Origin: a virus
DNA: 62,354 nt
Virus record (IMG/VR): IMGVR_UViG_3300015158_000001
Location: 1 to 62,354 of that record
Direction: 5' to 3' (one strand)
Position 1 is the first letter of the stretch. Each line of letters begins with the position of its first letter. This document shows positions 23,273 through 32,936 of this stretch, one piece after another. A program made the translations under genes and the position numbers. Under the pieces are notes generated by a model, which ran no database searches, was not told where the DNA came from, and saw only the letters and a program-made list of their open reading frames with translations.

Positions 23273-25054
23273 ATGAAAGACCTCAAGCTGTTCGTCCAAC
23301 TCGCGAAGGTCGACGCTGCCCAGCGCATCGTCTACGGCACCGCGGTGACCGAGACGCCGGACTTCGTGAAGGAAGTCTTCGACTACGACACCTCGAAGCC
23401 GCTGTTCGAGGCATGGTCCGAGAAGATCCACAAAGCGACCGACGGCAAGAGCATGGGCAATGTGCGCGCCATGCACGGCAAGGTCGCCGCCGGCAAGCTC
23501 ACCCAGATCGGCTTCGACGACACGCGCAAGGCAATCGATGTCGCGGCGAAGATCGTCGACGACGCCGAATGGGCCAAGGTCCAGGAGGGCGTCTACACCG
23601 GATTCTCGATCGGCGGCCGCTACGTCAAGAAATGGAAGGATGGCGATAACCAGCGCTATACGGCCGAGCCTGCCGAGATATCGCTCGTCGATCTGCCGTG
23701 CATCGCCGACGCGCAGTTCTCCATGATCAAGGCCGATGGCTCGCAGGAGCTGCGCAAATTCAAATCCGCCGGCGCGCCGGAAGTGCCCGTCATCGCGAAT
23801 GACGCGATCGCCGCCAAGGCGACCGAGCTTGCGAAGGCCGCGGGCGACGAGACGAAGTGGGTCGACCACATCGCGGCCGCGCGCGAGGAGCTCACAAAGG
23901 CTGCGGCGCCGGCGCCAGTCGTCAAAGAGCCGGTCGTCGAGAAGACCGCCGAGCCTGCGAAGGTCGAGCCGGAAGCGAAGGCTGCAGGCGACGGGCCGTG
24001 GGAGCAGGTGTGGGTCTCGAAAGACCTGCCCAACCAGCAATTCAAGACCAAGGGCGAACTGCGCGCCGCGCTGCTCGAAAAGAGCGCAACCGACGACGTC
24101 GCGAAGAAAGCCGCTCCCGTCACCGACGCGCTCGCCGCGATCGGCGCCGAACTCACGAAACGCGATGGCGGCCCGGCCAAGGTCGAGCCCACCGCAAAGG
24201 ACGCCGCGAAGGTGAATGCCGGGGACGGCAAGACACCGCGCGTGTGCAAGATCGCCAGCATGGCGACCTTCGCCCAGGACCTCGCCAAGATCGCCGATCC
24301 CGCAAGGTCGGCCGATCTCTGCCGGAAGGGCCTCTATGACGTTGGCCGCCTGGCCGGCCTGATCAGCGAATTGAAGTGGCTGCAAGACGCCCTGCGCTGG
24401 GAAGCGCTCACCGAGGGCGACGGTTCGGCGGTGCCGGGCCAGCTGAAGGCGTCACTCGTGATGTTGTGCGATGTGCTGTGCAACCTCGTGGCCGAGGAAA
24501 CCGCGGAATTCATTTCCAGCGTTCCGGATGTCGCCATCATCGAACTAGCGGCCGGCATGCTGCCGCACGGGCATATCGACGCCCTGGTCAAGCTATCGGC
24601 GGGGACGCCGGATCTGGCCAAGGTCAACGACGTACTGCAGAAGGTCGGCGCGCGTCACAGCAAGCCCGACAACGAACGCATCGGCAAGGCCCATGACCTG
24701 CTGGTGGAGCTCGGAGCAACTTGCGGCGGGGACGCCGCGAAGAATGCGCCCGCGGAGCTTGCGAAGCGCATCGACGAATTGTCCAAACTCACGGCCGAGC
24801 GCGATGCTCTCGCAAAGCAGCTCGACGGCCTCGTTCCGACGCTCACCGATATTCTCACGCGCGTGAAGAAGATCGAAGCGCAGCCCATGCCCGGTGGACC
24901 GGCGCGCATGGCGGGACCTGTTTCGAAAGAACGCGACGGGCTCGATGTCACCAAGACGATCGAAGGCATGAGCGCCGAAGATTTGCTCACGACCGTGATC
25001 AAGGCCGCGCAGTCGCAAGGCCGCGTCATCACACAGATCGGCCAGTCGGCCTGA
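23273..25054 (+). CDS. prohead protease (XkdF-like) with C-terminal scaffold region
   Basis: A 593-residue protein. The first ~165 residues resemble the XkdF/prohead serine protease family, with candidate catalytic His68 (RAMHGK) and Ser112 (YTGFSIGGRYV). The long Ala/Lys/Glu-rich remainder, including helical and coiled-coil stretches (LAKRIDELSKLTAERDALAK), fits an internal scaffold released by self-cleavage during maturation. ATG 23273 has a strong AAGGGGAG element; it precedes the major capsid gene as in HK97-like modules. Confidence 0.75.
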   Translation: MKDLKLFVQLAKVDAAQRIVYGTAVTETPDFVKEVFDYDTSKPLFEAWSEKIHKATDGKSMGNVRAMHGKVAAGKLTQIGFDDTRKAIDVAAKIVDDAEWAKVQEGVYTGFSIGGRYVKKWKDGDNQRYTAEPAEISLVDLPCIADAQFSMIKADGSQELRKFKSAGAPEVPVIANDAIAAKATELAKAAGDETKWVDHIAAAREELTKAAAPAPVVKEPVVEKTAEPAKVEPEAKAAGDGPWEQVWVSKDLPNQQFKTKGELRAALLEKSATDDVAKKAAPVTDALAAIGAELTKRDGGPAKVEPTAKDAAKVNAGDGKTPRVCKIASMATFAQDLAKIADPARSADLCRKGLYDVGRLAGLISELKWLQDALRWEALTEGDGSAVPGQLKASLVMLCDVLCNLVAEETAEFISSVPDVAIIELAAGMLPHGHIDALVKLSAGTPDLAKVNDVLQKVGARHSKPDNERIGKAHDLLVELGATCGGDAAKNAPAELAKRIDELSKLTAERDALAKQLDGLVPTLTDILTRVKKIEAQPMPGGPARMAGPVSKERDGLDVTKTIEGMSAEDLLTTVIKAAQSQGRVITQIGQSA

Positions 25055-25063
25055 TCGACCGGC

Positions 25064-25166
25064 GCCGGGGACGGCGCACCGCACCACCGCACGAAAAGCG
25101 ACTGAACGCATCGCCGGGGACGGCGCCGCGCAGCTGATCGCTGTCTCGAACACGGCCGGGGACGGC
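25064..25166 (+). repeat. three copies of GCCGGGGACGGC before the capsid gene
   Basis: Identical 12-mers at 25064-25075, 25113-25124 and 25155-25166 in the 165-bp gap between protease and major capsid genes. A fourth copy is inside the protease gene (24218-24229). Spacings are 49, 42 and much longer. They may be transcript structures or binding sites that raise capsid expression. Confidence 0.6.
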
Positions 25167-25219
25167 TCGAAGCCGCGCGTCCAGCGCAACCCCCATTCAT
25201 CCCTTCAGGAGTATCCGTA

Positions 25220-26746
25220 ATGGATCCCGCACTGCTTCAGCAGGTCCTTGACGCTATCGCCAAGGCCCAAGGCGCCCCGATCACCGATCCGCGCCTCGCC
25301 AAGATGCTCGAGAAGTCGACGTTCTCTCAATCGGGAACGGCAACCTCCGGCATGACAATGTACAGCTTGGAGCTCGGCGCCAAGCTGCTCTATCCGGTCC
25401 TCACTCCGTTGCGCAACATGATCCCGCGCGTCGGCGGCGGTGAAGGCATCCAGGCGGCATGGCGCGCCATCACGGCCATCAACACCTCGGGCCTGCGCGT
25501 CGGTGTCTCCGGCGGCAATCGCGGCGGCGTCATGGCGGTCTCGTCCGCCGACTACACCGCGGCCTTCAAGGGCCTCGGCATCGAGTCGAACGTCGACTTC
25601 GAGGCGGGTTATGCCGCGAAGGGCTTCGACGACGTGCGCGCGCTCGCAGCTCGCATGGGCCTCGAGGCGACGATGCTCGGCGAGGAACAGGTCCTCCTCG
25701 GCGGCAACAACTCGATCGCGCTCGGCACCACGCCGACCCCGACCGTGGCCGATGTCGGGACCGGCGGCACGCTTGCCGCCAACCTTGTGGTCAGCGTCAT
25801 CTGCGTCGCGCTCACGCTCGACGGCATGATCAACGGTTCGGTTGCCGGCGGCATCCAGGGCCAGATCACCCGCACCAACGCCGACGGTTCGTCCGATGTG
25901 TTCGGCGGCGGCGCGGCGCGCAAATCGGTCGCGGGCGCCGTCACCACGGCAAACGACGGCAATGCCACCCACAAGGTCACGGCGTCCGTGGCCGCGGTCA
26001 ATGGCGCAGTCGGTTATGCCTGGTTCTGGGGCACGGCCGGCAACGAAGTGCTCGGCGCGATCACGCCGATCAACTCGCTTGCGATCACGGCGACGGCCGC
26101 GGGCTCCATGACCGCCGCTTCGCTCGGCGCCGGCGACAACTCGCAGAACACGCTCGTGTTCGACGGGCTGCTCACCCAGGCGTTCAAGTCGGGCTCCAAC
26201 GCCTACATCAAGACGATGGCGACGGGCACCGTCGGCGCCGGGACCGGGCTCACCGCCGACAACGCCGGCGGCGTCACCGAGATCGACGACATGCTCCAGA
26301 GCATGTGGGACAATTATCGGCTCTCCCCCGATACGTTCTGGGTCAACTCCCAGGAGGCGCGCAACATCTCCAAGAAGATCCTTGCGTCCACCTCGGGCAA
26401 CCCGGGTGCGCAGCGCTTCGTCTTCACCGCGGACCAGGCGCAGATCGGCGGCGGCATCATGGTCCGCACCTATCTGAACAAGTTCTCGATGGCGGGCGGA
26501 TCGTCGATCGACATCAAGGTGCATCCGAACGTTCCGGCTGGCACCCTGTTGGCGACCTCGCGCGGGCTGCCGTACCCGCTCGCGAACGTGCCGAGCGTGT
26601 TCCGCGTCCTCACGCGGCAGGATTACTACCAGCTGGAATGGCCGCTGCGCTCGCGCAAGTACGAGTACGGCGTCTATGCGGACGAAGTGCTGCAGCACTA
26701 CTTCCCGCCGTCCATGGGCGTGATCACCAACATCGGCAACGCGTAA
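25220..26746 (+). CDS. major capsid protein (HK97-like)
   Basis: A 508-residue protein. The N-terminal arm and E-loop region (YSLELGAKLLYPVLTPLRNM) and the C-terminal part (FWVNSQEARNISKKILAS, PSVFRVLTRQDYYQLEWPL) fit a large HK97-fold capsid family. Residues about 245-305 (ATHKVTASVAAVNGAVGYAW) look like an inserted Ig/FN3-like surface domain. ATG 25220 has a GGAG element. Its own terminator follows at 26779-26804, consistent with high expression. Confidence 0.88.
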   Translation: MDPALLQQVLDAIAKAQGAPITDPRLAKMLEKSTFSQSGTATSGMTMYSLELGAKLLYPVLTPLRNMIPRVGGGEGIQAAWRAITAINTSGLRVGVSGGNRGGVMAVSSADYTAAFKGLGIESNVDFEAGYAAKGFDDVRALAARMGLEATMLGEEQVLLGGNNSIALGTTPTPTVADVGTGGTLAANLVVSVICVALTLDGMINGSVAGGIQGQITRTNADGSSDVFGGGAARKSVAGAVTTANDGNATHKVTASVAAVNGAVGYAWFWGTAGNEVLGAITPINSLAITATAAGSMTAASLGAGDNSQNTLVFDGLLTQAFKSGSNAYIKTMATGTVGAGTGLTADNAGGVTEIDDMLQSMWDNYRLSPDTFWVNSQEARNISKKILASTSGNPGAQRFVFTADQAQIGGGIMVRTYLNKFSMAGGSSIDIKVHPNVPAGTLLATSRGLPYPLANVPSVFRVLTRQDYYQLEWPLRSRKYEYGVYADEVLQHYFPPSMGVITNIGNA

Positions 26747-26755
26747 CCGTCACGC

Positions 26756-26769
26756 TCTCACGCGTGACA
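26756..26769. repeat. dispersed palindrome, copy 5 (TCTCACGCGTGACA)
   Basis: Near-perfect copy in the intergenic space between the major capsid gene stop and its terminator. Confidence 0.65.
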
Positions 26770-26778
26770 ACGACATGA

Positions 26779-26804
26779 GGGCTGGCGTCCGCGCCGGCCC
26801 TTTT
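26779..26804 (+). terminator. terminator after the major capsid gene
   Basis: Nine-pair stem GGGCTGGCG/CGCCGGCCC (26779-26787 and 26792-26800, one T-G) with a 4-nt loop and TTTT. It may be partial, since head genes continue immediately downstream. Confidence 0.65.
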
Positions 26805-26830
26805 CGTTTGGGTCAATCCGGAGTGCGCAA

Positions 26831-27376
26831 ATGTTCAAATTGAAGCAGGCTGAAGGCGGCACGTCCGCGAGCTGGGGCGGCCAGCAATTCCTTGCCGACA
26901 TCGAGGGCTTTATCGAGGTGCCGGCGACCGCGGTCGCGGATCTTGCCGCGCATGGCTGGCAGCAGATCGGCGCGGCCATCGCTCACGTCGTCCCGGTCCA
27001 TCCGGCGCTATCCGACGATGATGCCACCCGCGTCGAATACGTGTTCGCCAACCTCGCCAAGGTCACGGACGCAAACTTCGTCGACCTCGCGAAAATCGTC
27101 ATCGCGCGCGCCGGCGAACTGCCCGCCGAAACTGCCGATGCCCTCAAGGCCGCATTCGGTGCGGTTGCGCCGGCGCCGGTCGAACCGGTCACGGCGTTTC
27201 TCAGCCATCTCGGCGAACTCAGCGTCACCGACATCGAGCAGGTGATCGGCGCCGTGATCCCGAAGGTGCAGGAGCTGATGACTGCGAAGGCTCCGCCGGC
27301 GCCCGCGCCCGCCGAGCAAGTTAGCGCTCCGGCGGCCGCGCCCGATGGCGAAGCCGCGCCGAGTGCCGCGCAATGA
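26831..27376 (+). CDS. hypothetical head protein
   Basis: A 181-residue protein (MFKLKQAEGGTSASWGGQQF). The N-terminus contains a short strand/turn domain (FIEVPATAVADLAAHGW) like capsid-associated proteins placed after major capsid genes. The end is a Pro/Ala-rich tail. Position suggests a head completion or minor head role. Confidence 0.55.
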   Translation: MFKLKQAEGGTSASWGGQQFLADIEGFIEVPATAVADLAAHGWQQIGAAIAHVVPVHPALSDDDATRVEYVFANLAKVTDANFVDLAKIVIARAGELPAETADALKAAFGAVAPAPVEPVTAFLSHLGELSVTDIEQVIGAVIPKVQELMTAKAPPAPAPAEQVSAPAAAPDGEAAPSAAQ

Positions 27377-27543
27377 ACCCGCGTGACGCACTGGTAAAGG
27401 TCCTCAACGACAACCGCATCGCGTTCAACGCCGATGCGCTGATGCAGGCGCTCGATGCGCTCGGCTTCGCGATCGCCGCGAAGGAGCCGACCGCGCTCGA
27501 CCTGGGCGCGGCAGTTCGCGCCAGCGGCCAACAGGGCGATTAA
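27373..27543 (+). CDS. 56-residue hypothetical protein
   Basis: MNPRDALVKVLNDNRIAFNA, then a helix rich in Ala/Leu (ADALMQALDALGFAIAAKEP). ATG 27373 overlaps the preceding stop (ATGA). No family recognised. Confidence 0.55.
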   Translation: MNPRDALVKVLNDNRIAFNADALMQALDALGFAIAAKEPTALDLGAAVRASGQQGD

Positions 27544-27617
27544 CCCGGCCTCGCCACTTCGCTCTCAACACCACCCGCAACCGATCGCGCTCATCCGCGC
27601 CACGAGGACCTATTGCC

Positions 27618-28400
27618 ATGGATAACATCGAACGCGCCTCCGGCAACATCGACGCACTCGCGCAAGGCGTCATGGCCGAGAAGTTCCGCGGCATGATCGC
27701 GATGGAGACCCTTTACCAGCTCGAGGCGCACGACAAGTTCGGCGCGTTGCTGTGGCGGGAAACCGCGAAGAACCGCGTCGTCACGGCAGGTCTCAACAAG
27801 CTGCTCGACGCCACCTTCAAGACCGGGCTGGCGTCGCCCCTTTGGTACATCGGCATCTGCGGGCCAAGCGTTTCGGACGCGGTCACCACGAACGCTTCCA
27901 CCACGCTCACGTCGGCAACCGCCGGTTTTGCCGCTGGCGATGCCGGCCGCAACATCATCGTGCGCGGCGCCGGGGCTGCGGGCGCCGATCTCGTGACCAC
28001 CATCGCCTCGTTCACCAATTCCACAACCGTCGTGCTCGGCGCCGCTGCATCGGCTTCGCTCACGGCCGTGCCGATCATCTTCGAGGCGCGCGCGGCCGAC
28101 ATCATGTCGTCGCACGCGCCCTGGGTTGAGAGTGCGGCGTATTCCTCGCCGGGCACGCGTCCCGCCTTCACGCCGGGCACGATCGCCGCCGGATCGGTCG
28201 ACAATTCGGGCTCGCCCGCGTCCTACACCATCAACGGCAACAATACGCTGATCGGCGGGCTGTTCCTCACCGACAACAGCACGATCAGCGGCACAACCGG
28301 GACGCTCTACGGCATGGCACCGTTCACCGTGAGCTTCAGGCAGCTCAACACCTCGGACACGCTGACCGTAACCGCCACCTTGACTGCCGCGTCAACGTAA
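27618..28400 (+). CDS. putative structural protein (fibre or decoration type)
   Basis: A 260-residue protein. The first part (LEAHDKFGALLWRETAKNRV, GLNKLLDATFKTG, WYIGICGPS) matches a widespread phage virion protein type lying next to capsid or fibre genes. The rest is Ser/Thr/Ala-rich beta structure (TLTSATAGFAAGDAGRNIIV). Probably on the capsid surface or tail. Confidence 0.6.
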   Translation: MDNIERASGNIDALAQGVMAEKFRGMIAMETLYQLEAHDKFGALLWRETAKNRVVTAGLNKLLDATFKTGLASPLWYIGICGPSVSDAVTTNASTTLTSATAGFAAGDAGRNIIVRGAGAAGADLVTTIASFTNSTTVVLGAAASASLTAVPIIFEARAADIMSSHAPWVESAAYSSPGTRPAFTPGTIAAGSVDNSGSPASYTINGNNTLIGGLFLTDNSTISGTTGTLYGMAPFTVSFRQLNTSDTLTVTATLTAAST

Positions 28401-28419
28401 CGGCGCATTACGATCAACA

Positions 28420-28445
28420 CGGCCGCCATTTTCGAGTGGCGGCCG
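28420..28445 (+). terminator. hairpin between structural genes (weak terminator candidate)
   Basis: Nine-pair perfect stem CGGCCGCCA/TGGCGGCCG with an 8-nt loop just before the fibre gene. No real T-tract follows, so it may instead protect the transcript or slow polymerase. Confidence 0.4.
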
Positions 28446-28478
28446 CTGCGCTTTCCGATATCGCCAGGATAGCCGCTG

Positions 28479-30119
28479 ATGACCGCCAAATCGATCAAGC
28501 ATAAATTTGCATCCGGCGTCGCCGACGGCGCCGACGCGACTGTTGTGCGCCCGTCGAACTGGAACGACGATCACAACTTCTTTCTCGGCATCAATGCGCA
28601 GACCGGCACCAGCTATACGTTCGCCGACGGCGACGATTGGTGTTTGGTCACCTTCAACAACGCCTCCGCGATAGCGGCCTCGCTACCCCAAGCCGGTGCC
28701 AGCAGCCAGTTCATCAGCGGCCACATTATCTTCGCTCGCAATCTCGGCGCCGGCGCGGTCACAATCACGCCCGCAACATCGACGATCGACGGCGCGGCAA
28801 CCCTGGTACTGGCGCAGGGGCAAAGCGCGATTATCATTTCGGACGGCGCCAACTACACCACGCTGCCCATGGCGAGCGTGACGAATATCGCGCTGTTGGG
28901 AACGCCGACCGCGCCAACCGCGGCGAGCAGCACCAACACCACGCAAATTGCCAGCACGGCGTTTGTACAGAACTTGCTCGCGGCCGGCCTTGCCACGTTC
29001 ATTTCTGTGGTCGGCAGTGCGGCGTCTCCCGCAAACTCATTCGCGGGGCGCACCAGCGACGGGATGTATTCGCCCGCGAGCGCTGCGCTCGGGTTTTCGA
29101 CCGGCGGCACCGAACGCACTCGGATCACCAGCACGGTGTTCTCCGTCGGCGTCGCAGGCACGACCAACCCCGCGTTCCAGGTCGACTATTCGGCGGGATC
29201 GGCCGCGACCGGCATCAAGATCGCTGCGGCAGCGGCGGCCAGCGGTGTTGCGATTTCTGTGCTCTCATCGGGCACGAATGAAAACTTGAGCATCGACGCC
29301 AAAGGCACCGGCACCCTCACGCTGCAGGGCACGGCCACCGGCGCGATCACGCTGACCCGCGCCACGACCTTAAGCGCCGCGTTGACCTATGGCGGCGTTG
29401 CGCTTTCCAATGCCGTCACCGGCACCGGCAACATGGTGCTGTCTGCGAACCAGACGCTGACGGGAACGCTGACGGCGGCGATTGTCACCGCGTCCGGTGT
29501 GATCTCGACCACTGACACCACGGCCTCCTCGTCCACCACGACCGGTTCGGGCAAGTTCGCGGGCGGCATCGGCGTCGCAGGCGCGGCCTACATCGGCGGC
29601 GTCGTTAGATTTACGAGCGGCAACGCGAACCTACTTGTGCTCGGAGGAACAACTCCCGGCACGACGAGCCTGATCGAATGCCAATACTCCAGCGTTTTGA
29701 CCAACGGCATGGCGATGATCGATTCCTATACGGGGGCGAACACAAACCTCGTGATGTATATCCAGCGCAACGGAACGCAGGTGGGCGGCATCACGACGAC
29801 TGCGACGACGACGGCTTTCAACACATCATCAGACAAGACGCTGAAGACCGACGGGCAACCGCTCGATCCAGCTCGCGTCCGGGGCATCATCGACCGCAGC
29901 GAGATTTGGGATTTCGCCTGGAAAAAGACCGGGGAACGCGGCATTGGTGTTTTTGCGCAGGACGCATACCGGGTTTTTCCGGATGCCGTCACGCCGTCTG
30001 ACGAAAGAGGCGGCTGGCAAGTGGACTATTCCAAATACATGCCGATCGTGATCGCCGACGCACAGGCGACCCACCGCAGGCTCGACCGCATCGAGCAACA
30101 CCTCGGCCTCGCCGCCTAA
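28479..30119 (+). CDS. fibre/spike protein with C-terminal S74 self-cleaving chaperone
   Basis: A 546-residue protein. A short N-terminal domain is followed by a Ser/Thr/Ala/Gly-rich beta repeat region. The last ~97 residues form a peptidase S74-type intramolecular chaperone: FNTSSDKTLK provides the Ser...Lys dyad (about residue 450), followed by WDFAWKKTGERGIGVFAQDA and VDYSKYMPIVIADAQATHRR. Such domains trimerise the fibre and then cleave themselves off. The gene sits in the head module rather than after the tail tip. Confidence 0.85.
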   Translation: MTAKSIKHKFASGVADGADATVVRPSNWNDDHNFFLGINAQTGTSYTFADGDDWCLVTFNNASAIAASLPQAGASSQFISGHIIFARNLGAGAVTITPATSTIDGAATLVLAQGQSAIIISDGANYTTLPMASVTNIALLGTPTAPTAASSTNTTQIASTAFVQNLLAAGLATFISVVGSAASPANSFAGRTSDGMYSPASAALGFSTGGTERTRITSTVFSVGVAGTTNPAFQVDYSAGSAATGIKIAAAAAASGVAISVLSSGTNENLSIDAKGTGTLTLQGTATGAITLTRATTLSAALTYGGVALSNAVTGTGNMVLSANQTLTGTLTAAIVTASGVISTTDTTASSSTTTGSGKFAGGIGVAGAAYIGGVVRFTSGNANLLVLGGTTPGTTSLIECQYSSVLTNGMAMIDSYTGANTNLVMYIQRNGTQVGGITTTATTTAFNTSSDKTLKTDGQPLDPARVRGIIDRSEIWDFAWKKTGERGIGVFAQDAYRVFPDAVTPSDERGGWQVDYSKYMPIVIADAQATHRRLDRIEQHLGLAA

Positions 30120-30131
30120 CAGGAGCACGCT

Positions 30132-30446
30132 ATGCCAGTCTCACTCGGTCCGGTCTCCGCGACCAAGAAGCAATCCATCGCGCGCGTCGAGCTGTTCACC
30201 GATGCGCACCTTGCGTCCGACGACTGGCGCCTGACCGCGCACTTCGAGGATGGGCTCTACGACGCCAACGGTGCGTTGATCGGGCAGACACAGTTCGGGA
30301 CGCGCGAGGTGACGCGCCGGTTCGGCGCCATCAAGACCGAAAGCGTCTCGGCGGCCGGTGCCACCGTGACCATCGCGCAACTCGCGGCGCTGATTGCGGC
30401 CGCGTCCTACGCGTTCCGTCAGCAGGACATCGACGCCGCCGCGTAA
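30132..30446 (+). CDS. hypothetical protein
   Basis: A 104-residue protein (MPVSLGPVSATKKQSIARVE) with a strand-rich N-terminus and helical C-terminus. It follows the fibre gene by 12 nt. No family recognised; could be a fibre assembly partner. Confidence 0.55.
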   Translation: MPVSLGPVSATKKQSIARVELFTDAHLASDDWRLTAHFEDGLYDANGALIGQTQFGTREVTRRFGAIKTESVSAAGATVTIAQLAALIAAASYAFRQQDIDAAA

Positions 30447-30483
30447 GAAATCGCAGCTCTGTAATCTCTGCCGTGGAACGATC

Positions 30484-30936
30484 ATGTCGCAAGCCGTCAA
30501 GCCGAAGTCGCTCAAGCTGAAGATGTCGCAGGCACTGGAGTTGTTCCAGGCCTATCAGGCATTCGGCGGTTACAACAAGACCGTCGGCGACGAAAAATCC
30601 GTGGTGGTGCCGTTCGATCTCGGCGGCCTCACGCGCGTCGCGCTCGCGATGAACGCAACGGCCCTGCGTCCGTTTGTGGAGGCGCATAACGACGCCGCCG
30701 AGGCGCTGCGCAAGCAGCATGTTCCCGATGGCTTCGATCCGAAAGTTGCAACGCCGGCAGAGCGCGGCGCGCGCATCGCCGCCATGCAGAGCTACGCCGC
30801 CGAGGTCAAGAAACTCGCCGACGCCGTGATCGACGTAAAGCAGCGGCCGATCGCGCTCGATGATCTCAAGCCGGACGTGAACCCGATCGACCCCAGCATT
30901 CTGATCCTGCTCGCGCCGGTGCTCGTCGAGGGCTGA
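30484..30936 (+). CDS. hypothetical protein
   Basis: A 150-residue helical protein (MSQAVKPKSLKLKMSQALEL). The central part (TRVALAMNATALRPFVEAHN) and the repeated ELFQAYQAF resemble a small assembly or chaperone protein. ATG 30484. No family recognised. Confidence 0.55.
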   Translation: MSQAVKPKSLKLKMSQALELFQAYQAFGGYNKTVGDEKSVVVPFDLGGLTRVALAMNATALRPFVEAHNDAAEALRKQHVPDGFDPKVATPAERGARIAAMQSYAAEVKKLADAVIDVKQRPIALDDLKPDVNPIDPSILILLAPVLVEG

Positions 30937-30959
30937 ACGTCGATTGAGCGAGGAAACCC

Positions 30960-32936
30960 ATGCCAGCCGGTTTCCGACCTGCCGCCTTCCAGAACACGGG
31001 CTTTCAAACCCAAAGCGGATTTGTCGCCGCGGCCGCCATGGGCGCACTCGTCGGCGAGACGGCGAGTGCGAAGAAGACAAACCTTGCCGCGGCACCGATC
31101 GCCGAAAAAGCCGGCGTCTCCTCGCCGGGGCGGATTACGCTTCGGTCCGCATCGTCGCATGGCGTAACCGGTGGCCTTTCCAGTCCGGGAAACCTGACGT
31201 TTCGTGCTGGCATACCCGCCTTGGCCGGCCGATTTGCACATGTCACGGCGTCGCATCAGATCGGTGTCCAGGCCGCAACGCGTTTTAGCGAGATCGATGG
31301 CCTTACGGTCGCGCCGGTTCGAGCGGCCCGCGTCGCCACAATCGCATATGGTGCGCGCTCCGGCCTTGCGGCGCCCGGGCGGCACACCGCGCGTTCGACA
31401 GCTTCCCTTAACGGACGCGTGCGCTGGCTCACCTATGGCGGCCTTGGGTTCCAGACCGGAGCCTTCCAGGGGAACGCGTTCCAGGTCGTCATCACCGAAC
31501 GGGTCACCGCGCGGCCCGCGGCTTCGATCCAGAGCCGGGATGGATTTTCGCATACGTCGCGCGTCACGGAGCGGCCAGCGGCCGGGTTCGGCGCGGCGCT
31601 CAGAATAACGGCAAGCTTCGGCGGCCATTTCTTTTTGGCGGGAGCGCTCGGCGCGAGGGCGTCGCATGCCGGGACGGGTAAATCCGGCCGGCGCGCTCTC
31701 TCGACGCTCGGCGTTCTTGACACCGAGATCAGCCGCTACCGCAGCGACGGCAGCGGCACAGCGACTTTCGCAGCTCGCGCGGGGCTGATCCCGACCTCGA
31801 CGGGGACCGCCTTTCGGCAGGGTTTCCAGGTCAACGCCTTCGAACAAACCATCGACAACGCGCCGCGCGCACATGAGTTTGGCCGTCCGCCGACTGTCGC
31901 CTCCACCATCAACGCCGCATCGGTGAGCAGGGTAGCCAAGAAAGCAGCGCCGCCGTCCTTTGCCACCCGCGAGGCGAATTCCCCCTCGGGCGCGGTCACG
32001 CGCCAGGCCGGCGCCGCTCTCGGCGCAACCCAGGAGGCGTTCCGGTTTCGCTCGCTGCTCCAGATCTTCACCGGACAGGGATTGTTCGGGGTCCGTGGCG
32101 GCGCCAGCACGACCGCCCGCAACGCCGGCACCGCGCGCGCCGCGATCGGGCGAGCATCTCCAGGGATCTCCGGAACCGGGCGCCTGGGCGTGGCGCTCAC
32201 GCGAGCCCTGGGGGCGGCTGTTTCAGCGGCGGGCGTCGGAAGCCGGTTCGTTGCCGCAAGCGCACAGGTGCTTGGCGCACGCGGTACGGCGGCCGGTTCG
32301 GCGCGGACAAATCAGCGCCCTGCGGCCCATGCCGACGCTAGGGTTGCGCTTCTCCCGCAGACGATTCGAGTGGGTGCAAAGCCCGCCGGCCAGCTCGCTG
32401 CGAAAGCCGCGATCGCACCCTCGTTCGCCCGGGTGGCGTTATCGGCAAGCCGGGTGATCCTGCTGACCGCTCAGCTCCGCGGTGTGGGCAACCGTACGAC
32501 TTCGGACAGCGCCAGCCTCGGGGAACGCAACAAAGTCGCCTCGCCCGGCCGGATCACCACCAGGCCCTCCGTCGCGGTTGGTGCGGTCGCGCTCGGGAAG
32601 ACGGTCGGCCCAGTTCGGGTCAATGCCCGGCCGGTCGGTCCGATCGGGGCGAATGCCAGAATTCCAGCGAACAACACCCGTCTCGCCGCGGTCGCCAGGC
32701 AGGCGATCATTGCGAAATTGGCCACGCCCTCGATCGTGCGACTCGGGCGGTTTGCCGCAGCGTCGATCATGCGGGCGGCGCTCAAAGTTGCGGGGCTGTT
32801 TAATCCGCAGCTGATCGACCAGGGCCGCGGCGTCACGCTGAAGAACGATCATGAGCGGTTGCGCTCGCTCCTGCGGAGCGGCCCGCGCCAGCGCGGCCTG
32901 CACAATTCGCGGCCGCGCAACCGGAGCGTTCCGTAA
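30960..32936 (+). CDS. large Arg/Ala/Ser-rich repetitive protein
   Basis: A 658-residue, very basic protein with almost no Asp/Glu/Lys-balanced regions. It contains recurring blocks (SPGRITLRSAS, PGRHTARSTAS, SPGRITTRPSV) and FQ motifs (GFQTGAFQGNAFQV, FRQGFQVNAFE). Motifs like FQ-x-x-AFQ recur in uncharacterised virion proteins near tail genes. The frame fills exactly the space between its neighbours and ends with a TAATG overlap, so it is real despite its odd composition. Function unknown: a structural repeat protein or nucleic-acid binder are both possible. Confidence 0.6.
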   Translation: MPAGFRPAAFQNTGFQTQSGFVAAAAMGALVGETASAKKTNLAAAPIAEKAGVSSPGRITLRSASSHGVTGGLSSPGNLTFRAGIPALAGRFAHVTASHQIGVQAATRFSEIDGLTVAPVRAARVATIAYGARSGLAAPGRHTARSTASLNGRVRWLTYGGLGFQTGAFQGNAFQVVITERVTARPAASIQSRDGFSHTSRVTERPAAGFGAALRITASFGGHFFLAGALGARASHAGTGKSGRRALSTLGVLDTEISRYRSDGSGTATFAARAGLIPTSTGTAFRQGFQVNAFEQTIDNAPRAHEFGRPPTVASTINAASVSRVAKKAAPPSFATREANSPSGAVTRQAGAALGATQEAFRFRSLLQIFTGQGLFGVRGGASTTARNAGTARAAIGRASPGISGTGRLGVALTRALGAAVSAAGVGSRFVAASAQVLGARGTAAGSARTNQRPAAHADARVALLPQTIRVGAKPAGQLAAKAAIAPSFARVALSASRVILLTAQLRGVGNRTTSDSASLGERNKVASPGRITTRPSVAVGAVALGKTVGPVRVNARPVGPIGANARIPANNTRLAAVARQAIIAKLATPSIVRLGRFAAASIMRAALKVAGLFNPQLIDQGRGVTLKNDHERLRSLLRSGPRQRGLHNSRPRNRSVP

